From Batillaria attramentaria (Eukaryota; Mollusca; Gastropoda; Batillariidae): 64,000 nucleotides of DNA. Made by a program: the position numbers and the translations under genes. Where the stretch lies: positions 280,001 through 344,000 of the forward strand of contig JACVVK020000149.1 in assembly GCA_018292915.2 (NCBI GenBank), in the 5' to 3' direction. The notes under the pieces were generated by a model. That model saw nothing but the letters and a program-made list of their open reading frames with translations, made no database searches and had not been told where the DNA came from. This document shows positions 56,512-64,000 of the stretch, piece by piece (the first letter of the stretch is position 1; each line of letters starts with the position of its first letter).

Positions 56512-57537
56512 GGGGTGGTGTGCATGAGCGTACTTACAGCACTACTTAACATTAAGCGTGCTTACTTAGTACAAAGTAAGCAAAACTGGTGTGCGTAGCT
56601 AACTTAAAAATTTTAAGTAACCTCTTTTTGACTTAACTTTAAGACTGTCTCAAAGCATTCCTTTAGCAAGTAGCCTAGCTTTCTGACTTTTTCGATTAAA
56701 GAGTTGTTCAAGATGGCGGCAATGCGGCTTGGCGAGGTTTGCATCATGAAAGAATATTTCGTGACCGGACAAATCCGTTTAACACCTACAACGTAGATCT
56801 GTACAAACGTTTTAGGTTTCGTCGTGACGACATTGTCTACCTCTGCGATATAATTGGAGATGACATCGACCATCCGGTGCCCAGGAAGGGATTTTTGCCG
56901 CCACTTGTTCAGGCCATGGTGGCTCTACGATACTACGCGTCAGGATCGTTTCAAGTTGTGATTGGAGACACTTTTGGTATAGACAGGTCAACTGTTAGCC
57001 GTATCATCGACCGAGTTTCTCGGGCATTTGACAGTCGGCTGAACGAATTTGTCAGATTCCCGGACCAACACATTTCCGAACGTTGTGGGCTGTTTGGACT
57101 GCACCCACGTTCGCATTCTAGCACCATCAGAAATGGAGGTGGCGTATGTGAACTGTAAACTGGCCAGGGTCAGTGCATGACTTAAGGATCTTGCGTGAAA
57201 GTAATGTGTGGGATGTGTTTGAGAGGGTCCATCGCCATACCACCTTCCACAACAAAGTCTGCCATCTTTGTGCACGGACTTGCGAAAATGCTGAACTTTG
57301 ACTGGCTAATACACCCCGAGTAACGAGTGACGTAGGGAAATCCCTTCAATATCCAAAAACAGACGCTAAGTGAAGGGTCTGACCTACTTCTTAGCTGAGC
57401 AAGCGAGTAAGTCAGCCTACGCACACCAACATTACTTACGGCTGAGTAATGACTTTACTAAGTAAATACTGCTGCTAAGTAAGGTACTTTAAGACAGGAA
57501 TTTGAGTTCGCCCATGCACACCGTCCCAGAGTCTGCT
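56512..57537 (+). mobile_element. PIF/Harbinger transposon, truncated
   Basis: The ends 'ggggtggtgtgcatgagcg' and 'cgcccatgcacaccgtccc' are imperfect inverted repeats around a Harbinger transposase fragment. The middle and C-terminal half of the nuclease are missing, so the copy is dead. Inserted in the presumed gypsy LTR region. Confidence 0.7.
56713..57180 (+). pseudogene. HARBI1-type transposase fragment
   Basis: Encodes the N-terminal part typical of Harbinger nucleases: MAAMRLGE, then after a small deletion HHERIFRDRTNPF, LYKRFRFRRDDI, MVALRYYASGSFQVVIGDTF and STVSRIIDRVSRAF. A frame change near 57100 leads to [10 protein letters not shown] and VAYVN, part of the nuclease start, and then a stop. 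The first catalytic Asp region is deleted. Confidence 0.82.
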
Positions 57538-57664
57538 CAAAGTTATTATACTTAATAGTTTAATTACTTAGGAGCCAGTTCTGCTTCCTTTCCTCCCATT
57601 CAGTGTTGATATTACATGCACACTGGTGGGAGAAAATATCATGAGGTTGATTGGTTTTCAGGCA

Positions 57665-58140
57665 CATCATCAAAGACAGCCCAGAAGATGCGACTATACA
57701 GAGAGGCTGTTCTGGAGGCGTGACTACACACAGGGTGGGTGGGTGGGTGTTTGGGGGTTTAACGTTCTTTTCCACCACATAGGGTGATATCAAAGACGGG
57801 GCAACGATGAAAAAGCCAGCACAAATATTTGGCCCCAGCCGGGATCGAACTCACGACCCGAGCATTAGAAGTCCAACGCTCTACCATTCGACCACCCCGG
57901 CTCCCCGACTACACACAGAGGCCATTCTGAAGATGTGACTATACAAGGAGGTGTTTCTGAAGATGCCGCTTCACAGAGAGGCCATTCTAAAAATACAGCT
58001 TTATACAGTGGCCGTTCTGAAGATGTGACTATGCACAGAGGCTGTTCTGAAAGTGTGACTACACACAGCGAACATTCTGAAAATGTGACTTCACACAGGG
58101 GGCGTTCTGAAGATGCAACTATGCACAGATGCTGTTCTGA
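57665..58140 (+). other. 30-bp tandem array keeping an open frame (10-residue repeat)
   Basis: Nine units of a 10-residue repeat with consensus SEDVTMHRGC are encoded without a stop apart from the SINE that splits unit 2. A splice-acceptor-like 'ggttttcag' lies just upstream (57660), and the frame ends in a TGA supplied by the retroelement copy that follows. It may be a remnant exon of an unknown repetitive protein or a chance-open minisatellite. I do not recognise the protein. Confidence 0.5.
57734..57906 (-). mobile_element. SINE-B copy inserted in the 30-bp array
   Basis: Reverse orientation: a (GGGT)n tail, 'aagccagcacaaatatttgg' and a tRNA-like head whose minus strand shows 'gtggtcgaatggtagagcg' and the B-box 'gttcgatcc'. 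The exact 12-bp flank repeat GACTACACACAG (57722-57733 and 57907-57918) is partly shared with the host array, but its spacing supports a target duplication. Confidence 0.87.
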
Positions 58141-58200
58141 GTGAGTGAGTTTTTAGGGCTTAAATCCGCGCAAGCCACAAAGACTAATTCGCGGCTGAGT
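58137..58200 (-). mobile_element. GTGA-tailed retroelement copy
   Basis: 'gagtgagtgagtttttaggg' followed by 'cttaaatccgcgcaagccac' and 'actaattcgcggc'. No clear target duplication. It cuts the reading frame of the 30-bp array. Confidence 0.7.
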
Positions 58201-59263
58201 GTGCCTGCACTACATGAAAAAAACAAAAATGTAACGTTGGACAAAAGATGCAAACTGGTCTACAGGGCAATATAAACCTAGGACATGCAGGAGACGCTGC
58301 ATCTTCATGCTAATTTATCGAACTCCCGGTTACAAAAAAGCGTAGAAAACAAATAATTATAACTGGGTAAATCAAAGATAAATACTAAGCGCATATACAG
58401 CAAATATTGCAACTTATCATCTCCTAGGCGCAATAAACCAGTTCGCAGCATATGCCCAACATCACTTATTCCTCACCACCGGTAGTGCAGACGTGAGTGA
58501 GAGGTTAAAAAGAAGAAATATAGATGAAAGGGCCGAACTTAGAAATCAGCTGAGAGATGAGAGGAAGGACAGAGCGGCTAAATTCGGGAGGTTTTAAAGA
58601 GAAAGAGACAGGCGAATGGGCTGGTGAGGGATAGACAGAGAGGTAGGAAGGAAAATTCCTTAGTTGCCAATAAAGACAACATGCCTGGGATGGACAAGAA
58701 GCATGCATGCAAATATTGTGGAAAAACTTCTTGTTAAAATGAGTGATCATTTATATTGGGCCCATAAGGATGAAACTGAAGACGAAGAAAGGCTCACAGG
58801 AGCGACGAAAGGCATGGGGTGTCTTGATAAATGAAGATTTTCAGCAGAAGTATTCAGTGCTTCAGTCCAAGAAAGGAGTTGTTATACCCAAATACAGAAG
58901 TGGATCATGTGATAGGAAGAGCACAGATTTGGTGCCCTCCACTGTTTGCAAAAGATCCAGGTCAGGATATGTTTCTAGAACTACATGTACCACAGCATAT
59001 TTACCCTTAGTTTTACTGTCATACATTTGCATTTGACATTGCAGGAAATGTCAGAACTTGTTGTAAGGCCACCTTGCATTTTCAGTTGATAGCACAGGTT
59101 GTGGACATCTTGTCCACAAGTGAGTTACATGTACCTGCATTTTCTGGTGTAAGTGGACTTCAGGTACCAGTGCCAGGTAAGGGCAAGCCTCTGCTGGACA
59201 GACCAATCCACTGACAGCGGAGAATGGCCCTCGGTCGAGACAAAGCGAGCAAAAATCGAGCAG
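58201..59263. other. Non-coding stretch before the Fanzor gene
   Basis: No recognised gene. It holds a perfect hairpin at 59099-59119 (9-bp arms TTGTGGACA/TGTCCACAA, 3-base loop) about 165 bases before the conserved start of the Fanzor. A possible upstream exon for the Fanzor could not be identified. Confidence 0.45.
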
Positions 59264-60461
59264 CGGCAAAAAAAGGTTACAAGAGTCTACAAGATCGGTC
59301 TGAGGCCTACGAAAGAACAGCGCAAGGTTCTCAACGACTGCATTGTTGTTGCTAATCGGGCGTACAACCTTTGCATCGAGTTAGTAGAGTCGAAGGTGTG
59401 TCAACCCAACCAGTTCGACCTTCAGAAGATGGTTGTAAAAAAGAAAGAATGCACCGGAGAAGACGCTTGGTTCTGGAATTCATCCACGGTTGTACGGTTG
59501 TTAGCGACCAAGAGTTTTTGCTCCGCTGTCAAAGCGATCAATTAAAAAAAAAACGCGGCAATACAAAATGAAGTCGAAACAACACGACGATATCAACAAA
59601 ATCCGACCACTGCAAGGTGTTTTTGGGTACCAAAAACAATACGCGGCACTAACAAACACTAATGCGATTCGGTTTCTCCCGAGGCTGTTTCCCAAAAATC
59701 AAGCGGAAATAAAACTCACAAAGCCCTGCAAGATACAAAATATCGAGCACGACTTCACCGTTGAGAAGACGCCGAAAGGCAAATTTGTGCTCTGCGTTCC
59801 GGTGCATGACATGAGCATCATGAGGAAATCCAAGCCATCACACGGAGAGACGACAGCTATGTGCGGAATCGACCCGGGCGTGAGAACATTCGTAACAGTC
59901 TACGACCCAACCAACCTCGAGACGTACCAGTTTGGCACGGTCGATGAAAAACGGCGACGTCTTATGCGATTCACCGAGCGGATCGACGATTGGAACGGTC
60001 GGAATCGAGCACACCTACCAAAGACGTCAGATGAGGAGAAAGAGTCTTGGTCACGCCACGCCAAAAAACTCTGGTACAAATTGAAAAATCAAATAAACAG
60101 TCTTCACGCCACCGTGATCGCTCATCTCGTCAAGACGTATAACTTTATTTCGCTGGGAAAGCTGGACGTTAGCAGCTTTCAAAAAGGTGACACGGGAAAA
60201 GCAACAAACCGATGGTTGAGACTGTACCGACACTACAGCTTCCGCGAAAAACTCCTGAACAGAGCAGAAGGAGAGGAGCGTTTGCGTGTAGAAATTACCG
60301 ACAAACGATACACCTCTAAAACGTGCAGCCTGTGTAAGAGGAAAAACGAAAAATTGGGTGGAAAAGAAACTTTCGACTGTCCACACTGTGGATACTCGTG
60401 CCACAGAGACGTCAACGGAGCGCGCAACATCTTGCTCAAATCGTTAGGAATATTCTGTTGA
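59264..60461 (+). pseudogene. Fanzor (eukaryotic TnpB-like RNA-guided nuclease) with a frame break
   Basis: Homolog of bacterial TnpB; Fanzors use an omega-RNA guide to cut DNA. The first frame (to the TAA at 59543-59545) carries the N-terminal pattern YKIGLRPTKEQRKVLNDC and NRAYNLCIELV. The second frame (to 60461) carries the rest: beta-rich wedge, RuvC-I GIDPGVRTFVTVYDP (D102 counted from the Met at 59568), a long helical linker, NFISLGKLDVSSF at the RuvC-II position, RYTSKTCSLC, a zinc ribbon (C253, C256, C271, C274) and RuvC-III RDVNGARNI (D281). The frames overlap at 59505-59545, so a small indel separates them. No ATG precedes the conserved N-terminus in its frame. The region is richer in G+C and CpG than its flanks. 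The family call is firm; whether the locus is dead, mis-sequenced or spliced is open. It looks Fanzor2-like, but I could not test that. Confidence 0.85.
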
Positions 60462-60560
60462 ACACACAAATTTTATATTTTTTTCACCCTTGACCCGAGG
60501 GTTGTCGACGCCTTTCATTATGCTCGTTCGCGGGCACTGAAGGCTCAGGCATTAATGGGT
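60462..60560 (+). ncRNA. Candidate omega-RNA / right-end region of Fanzor
   Basis: In TnpB and Fanzor loci the guide RNA overlaps or follows the 3' end of the gene. Here the 100 bases after the stop fold into a hairpin with ACCCT/AGGGT arms around 60486-60502 and a CTGA/TCAG hairpin around 60538-60549, with GC-rich sequence in between. The exact RNA ends and element boundary cannot be set by eye. Confidence 0.3.
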
Positions 60561-60770
60561 TAATGGTTAGGTACGTGCATATATAATTAATTATGGTCAC
60601 GAGATACTGTTAAGTACGTACCAGTAGCGCTCACAAGTAAGGAGAACAACTGGAGTATGTTTGAATGTGTGTTATGTTTGTGTGTTGCAGGGGTTTTTTT
60701 GTTTTTTTTTGTGGGGAAGCGTAGGGTTATTTTGTGGTCCCCTAGGTTTAGGACTGCTCCTTTGTAGTAA

Positions 60771-61010
60771 TTGCTAAACCCTTGTGCAGGGTTAGGAGTG
60801 CTGCGCATTTCATTTGCTAAACCCTCGCGCAGGGTTAGGATTGTTGTGCATCTTATTTGCTAAACCCTCGCGCAGGGTTAGGATTGTTGTGTACTGTATT
60901 TGCTAAACCCTCGTGCCGGGTTAGGAGTGTCGTGCATTTTATTTGCTAAACCCTCGTGAGGTTATGATTGTGGTGCATTTTGTTTGCTGAACCCAAGAGC
61001 TGGGTTGGGA
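60771..61010. repeat. 43-bp tandem array of hairpins
   Basis: The unit start 'ttgctaaaccc' recurs at 60771, 60814, 60857, 60900, 60943 and 60984 (period 43, the last 41). Each unit holds a small inverted repeat: AACCCT, five bases (usually CGCGC), AGGGTT, continuing to TTAGGA, so a TTAGGG-like core appears on both strands. The array starts about 300 bases after the Fanzor stop. Confidence 0.92.
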
Positions 61011-61397
61011 CGTTGGATTTTTTGGCCTTGAACGTGCCCTTATTTGGCCCTTGGTGCTCTTAAGTGGAATAAATAATTGGAACAAATAGTTTTTGTTCTT
61101 TTTACCTGGGGTTGGCACTGTGAATCTGCGTGAGCTACTCTGCGAAACAAATAAATTGGATCTGGGGATCGAGCTCAACTATTGAGGTTTAACTGTTTCA
61201 CTTCTTGTCACTTGTCTGTGTCTTTGTGGCACTGAGCAGTCAGGAGTTTTTTGGTTTTTTTTGTGTTTTTTGCCACTCGGTCACATATATTAAGAATTTC
61301 TGATTTTAATCAACTGTGGGTTTTGGGATCTCTTAATCTGTTATACAAAAGCAACCTAACCTGAAGTTTGTTCCATTCTTCAAAAGGGCATTGGTGT

Positions 61398-61456
61398 TAG
61401 GCGCATTGAGTTTTATTTAAAGAAATGCGCCCTAGAAATACCATTTATTATTATTA
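61398..61456 (+). repeat. Short shared repeat with ATT tail
   Basis: Nearly identical to 33148-33210 (TAGGCGCATTGAGTTTTATT ... ATT repeats). Probably the 3' end of a truncated retroelement. Confidence 0.7.
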
Positions 61457-61677
61457 TTCAGATTTTCAGTTTTATGTTCAGTTGACACAAGAGCAGAAAT
61501 AATAGATATGTAAGAATTATTTGTGTGATGTGTGTTTGCAGTCAGGCACTATCCATGTCCTGTAACTAGTTTAAGAGACTCGAAGAGTTAGTAAGACAGC
61601 ATGGGTGGGGTTTTGTGTGTGTTTCTGATGCATCAGTCGTCTGCTTGAGAGCTGGCTGCCTCTGACAGATTACTTGA

Positions 61678-62114
61678 GTGAGTGAGTGAGTGAGTATTTT
61701 AAGGCTTAACGCCGCGTCAGCAACAAAGACTAATTCGCGGCAGCCACAAGTTTGAAGGCCTCTTCGTTAAAAGGTAAAAAGCTGGATTAAAACAACTAGT
61801 AAATATAGGCTAAAAATTTATAGGTTAAATGAGATTCTACCAGTCTTGGGTTACCACAATTTCAAAACTTTAAGCATGGGTTTTGTACATGAATAAGTAA
61901 AAACACAATGTTCAGATTTTATGAAGGTTGGTTAGTTATTTAATCAGATTTTATGGAACAAATTGACTTCCCGAAGGAAGCCAAAAATCTTGTCTGGAGG
62001 GACATTTTGGAACAAGAGCTCCATTGATTCGGCAGTGAAATACTTCTGTCGAACCTCCGTGAGGTCTGCACAAGATATCAAAATATGTTTAATGGTGTCT
62101 GGCTCATCGCAGCC
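61678..62114 (-). mobile_element. GTGA-tailed retroelement, 437-bp copy
   Basis: Longest copy of the family. Read on the minus strand it ends with 'gccgcgaattagtctttgtt', 'ggcgttaagccttaaaatac' and a (CACT)n tail. The exact 14-bp target duplication GACAGATTACTTGA lies at 61664-61677 and 62115-62128. It disrupts the hAT transposase frame. No RNA polymerase III box was recognised, so it may be a truncated LINE or a SINE. Confidence 0.85.
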
Positions 62115-63110
62115 GACAGATTACTTGAAGGCAGAGGTGGAGAAAGCCCCGGCCAAGAAGTCATCTGAGCAAGACGATGACAGTCCCAAGCCCTGCTCTA
62201 TGAAGAAGGTGGAGAGCATCTATGACTTCATGCGATCTCCAACCAACCACCTGTACACCATGTTTCTGGCATACCCTGTCAAGGTCTATGATGGTGTACT
62301 GGTTAAACTTCAGGCAGAGGAGCCCATGATCCATCAGCTGCTGCCTTCTTTGAAGAAGTTGCTGCTGTCTCTCTACAGCAGGTTTCTGAAGCCTGTGGCT
62401 GTTGCTGGAAAAGAGGTAACAGAGGTGCAGTACCTGTTGCAGTCCAACCAGAAGACAGATTCTGATCTCCTTATTGGGGATGCAGCTAGACAGTTCATCA
62501 CCAATGCTGGCAAGAACAAGCTGCGAGAGTCCAGGGTGAAGGAGTTCTACCTGAATGTGAGGAGGTATTATGAGGTCACCCTCACCTACCTGCTGAAGAA
62601 GCTGCCTCTGCAGGATGCACTACTGCAACATGCCCTCATTGTGGACCCAGCCATGCAGATGCAGGCAACCCTTGATGACCTGAGGTTTTTCATCAAGAAG
62701 TACCCTTGCCTCCTTCCCCAGGGTACTTCATCAGAAACTGTGGAGGAGTTTGCCACCTATCAAGTAGCAGATGTGGCTGGCCTCAAATCCAGCTCTGAGA
62801 GGGTGGATGTGTTCTGGGCAGGGGTGAAGCAGCAGCACCCAGTTAGTTAGTTAGTTATTTAGGGCTTAACGCCGCGCAAGCAAGCAGCAGCACCCAGACC
62901 TTGGCAACCTGGCCCAGGTGATGATGGGGGTGTGTACCATCCCACACAGCAGTGCTTCATGTGAAAGGGTTTTTAGCTGTGTCAGGAAGAACTTAACTGA
63001 CCAGAGGTCCACCTTGCACCAGGACACTCTTGAGGCACTGCTGGTCCTCAAATCTCGCCCTGAGGAGACCAGAGAGTTCAGGCCAGAAGACATACTGTTC
63101 ATATTGTTTC
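62115..63110 (+). pseudogene. hAT-type transposase C-terminal part, twice interrupted
   Basis: The frame from 62115 to 62842 encodes a long helical region (MKKVESIYDFMRSPTNHLYT ... LYSRFLKPVA ... QVADVAG). After the 39-bp insertion the frame continues with QHPDLGNLAQVMMGVCTIPH and SSASCERVFSCVRKNLTDQR ... RSTLHQDTLEALLVLK. This last part is the hAT dimerisation region signature (SSA.SERVFS, R..L). The in-frame Met and first 50 residues that seem to start the frame at 61963 come from the inserted retroelement, not from hAT. The retroelement insertion (437+14 bases) and the short one (39+16 bases) each change the frame. Confidence 0.78.
62843..62881 (-). mobile_element. GTGA-type retroelement, 39-bp ultra-short copy
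   Basis: (GTTA)n tail then 'tttagggcttaacgccgcgc'. Flanked by the exact 16-bp direct repeat AAGCAGCAGCACCCAG (62827-62842 and 62882-62897). An extreme 5' truncation that keeps only the 3' terminus. Confidence 0.88.
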
Positions 63111-63262
63111 CTTCTTTTTATTTTATTCATACCTTGGTTGTTCAGAAACGCCGCGTTTCCTCGTGTCCATAGAATTAGTGTTACTGAAGGAAAATGCAAA
63201 ATTACTGAAATTCACAGGGAAGACTACTGATGAGTAAAACATGAGGTAGGCAGGTCTGTAAA

Positions 63263-63820
63263 AGGCCCAGAAAAGATAATTTCAGTTCGGACGAAGTCCG
63301 GATTTTGCTCGAAGACATGCAGATGGAGCACGTGAAACTCTTCAGCTCCCGTTCTCCAAGTATCACGAAGCCCATAAAGAATGAAATTTGGCGCCATGTT
63401 ACTGACCGAGTGAACGCCTGTGGTGAGGCACATCGCATGGTGCAAAACATCCAAGATAAATGGCGCGGGCTCCCAGGGGCCGTGCTAAACAAAAAGTGGG
63501 ATGAAAGAAAGACAGGAAGAGCCTGCACCTGCACCAGGAACGTGATGAAAGAAATGAATATAGGGATGTCAACCCCTAAGAAAGACAAATGCAATCTTTG
63601 CATCGGCCATGATTATGGCAATATTGACGAAACTGAATACGCAGCACACATTCTCAGAAAGACAGAAGCACAGACAGAAAAGGAGAAAGACAAGGCAGAG
63701 GCAAACACAGATACTGTAGTCCTCACTATGGTTCTTATGGCGCCTAAATTGCTTGCTAATGCCAGTTACTTCAAAACAAAACTTACCTGCCATAATTTGA
63801 CTTTGCAACGCATGAAGTAA
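63263..63820 (+). CDS. Myb/SANT-like ORF fused to a transposon-type segment
   Basis: Open frame of about 185 residues. The N-terminal 75 residues (RPRKDNFSSDEVRILLEDMQ ... NEIWRHVTDRVNACGE ... VQNIQDKWRGL) form a Myb/SANT-like DNA-binding domain of the kind that accompanies Harbinger-type transposons. The C-terminal part (KCNLCIGHDYGNIDE ... KTEAQTEKEKDKAEANTD ... FKTKLTCHNLT) resembles a segment of another DNA-transposon protein that I cannot name with certainty. The junction is near residue 75-90. No ATG opens the domain in frame (first Met at 63305 is inside it), so an upstream exon is likely or the copy is broken. Function in DNA binding is inferred from the fold only. Confidence 0.55.
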   Translation, partial: RPRKDNFSSDEVRILLEDMQMEHVKLFSSRSPSITKPIKNEIWRHVTDRVNACGEAHRMVQNIQDKWRGLPGAVLNKKWDERKTGRACTCTRNVMKEMNIGMSTPKKDKCNLCIGHDYGNIDETEYAAHILRKTEAQTEKEKDKAEANTDTVVLTMVLMAPKLLANASYFKTKLTCHNLTLQRMK

Positions 63821-63832
63821 TGTGCTACTTTT

Positions 63833-64000
63833 GGAGTGAGTGAGTGAGTATTTTAAGGCTTAACGCCGCGTCAGCAACAAGGACTAATTCGCGGCAGCCA
63901 CAAGTTTGAAGGCCCCTTCGTTAAAAGGTAAAAAGCTGGATTAAAACTACTAGTAAATATAGGCTAAAAGTTTATAGGTTAAATGAGATTCTACCAGTCT
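63833..64000 (-). mobile_element. GTGA-tailed retroelement copy, runs off the window
   Basis: Starts with a (GAGT)n tail and matches the first 165 bases of the 61678-62114 copy almost base for base ('aaggcttaacgccgcgtcag', 'gcagccacaagtttgaaggc'). The other end lies beyond the window. Confidence 0.87.

Noticed and set aside
59264..60461. Bacterial contamination as the source of the TnpB-like gene
   Set aside because: The gene is embedded in the same contig as eukaryotic transposons and retroelement copies on both sides. No bacterial gene or promoter is next to it.
60771..61010. Interstitial telomere
   Set aside because: The units contain TTAGGG-like cores but are 43 bp long with much other sequence, not a run of hexamers.
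61963..62114. N-terminal 50 residues of the apparent hAT protein
   Set aside because: The segment lies inside the retroelement bounded by the 14-bp target duplication, so it is not part of the transposase.

Overview
The window is nuclear DNA of an invertebrate animal. I think a gastropod or other mollusc is most likely: the genes are intron-rich, there are long CA/GT microsatellites, several tRNA-derived SINE families, many MITEs and a Fanzor gene. The species is inferred, not proven. No bacterial operons, rRNA genes or CRISPR arrays were seen.

Layout. (1) 1-18294, + strand: all but the 5' end of an SLC26 anion-transporter gene (18 coding blocks, about 785 residues, with SulP membrane domain and STAS domain). 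Its introns are full of SINEs, MITEs and microsatellites. (2) 18295-25063: 3'UTR and intergenic repeats. (3) 25064-25945, - strand: intact single-exon TMEM187. (4) 25946-28917: shared upstream region of two divergent genes, holding a SINE, a 400-bp foldback element and candidate DR1, ZNF143/THAP11-like and YY1-like sites. (5) 28918-45599, + strand: complete host cell factor gene (HCFC1/HCF-1), 23 coding exons, 1526 residues. TMEM187 and HCFC1 are also head-to-head neighbours on human Xq28, so this looks like conserved microsynteny. (6) 45600-50337: HCFC1 3'UTR, a SINE and a roughly 150-bp satellite.

(7) 50338-64000 is a nested transposon graveyard. In order it holds: a THAP-plus-DDE (ISL2EU/IS5-like) transposon with an open transposase exon, whose THAP exon is split by a 1.15-kb element; a decayed Ty3/gypsy pol end carrying a MITE and a 49-bp minisatellite; a broken PIF/Harbinger copy; a 30-bp peptide-coding repeat array cut by a SINE; a Fanzor (eukaryotic TnpB-like, RNA-guided nuclease family) gene at 59264-60461 with a frame break; a 43-bp hairpin tandem array; an hAT transposase hit twice by one retroelement family; and a Myb/SANT-like ORF fused to another transposon-type segment.

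The host genes (SLC26, TMEM187, HCFC1) show no functional link beyond the TMEM187/HCFC1 pairing. The most notable items are the Fanzor locus, the TMEM187-HCFC1 pairing, several element families dated relative to one another by exact target-site duplications (6 bp for the CAG-ended DNA elements, 11-16 bp for a GTGA-tailed retroelement), and a one-base splice-phase conflict in the SLC26 gene.
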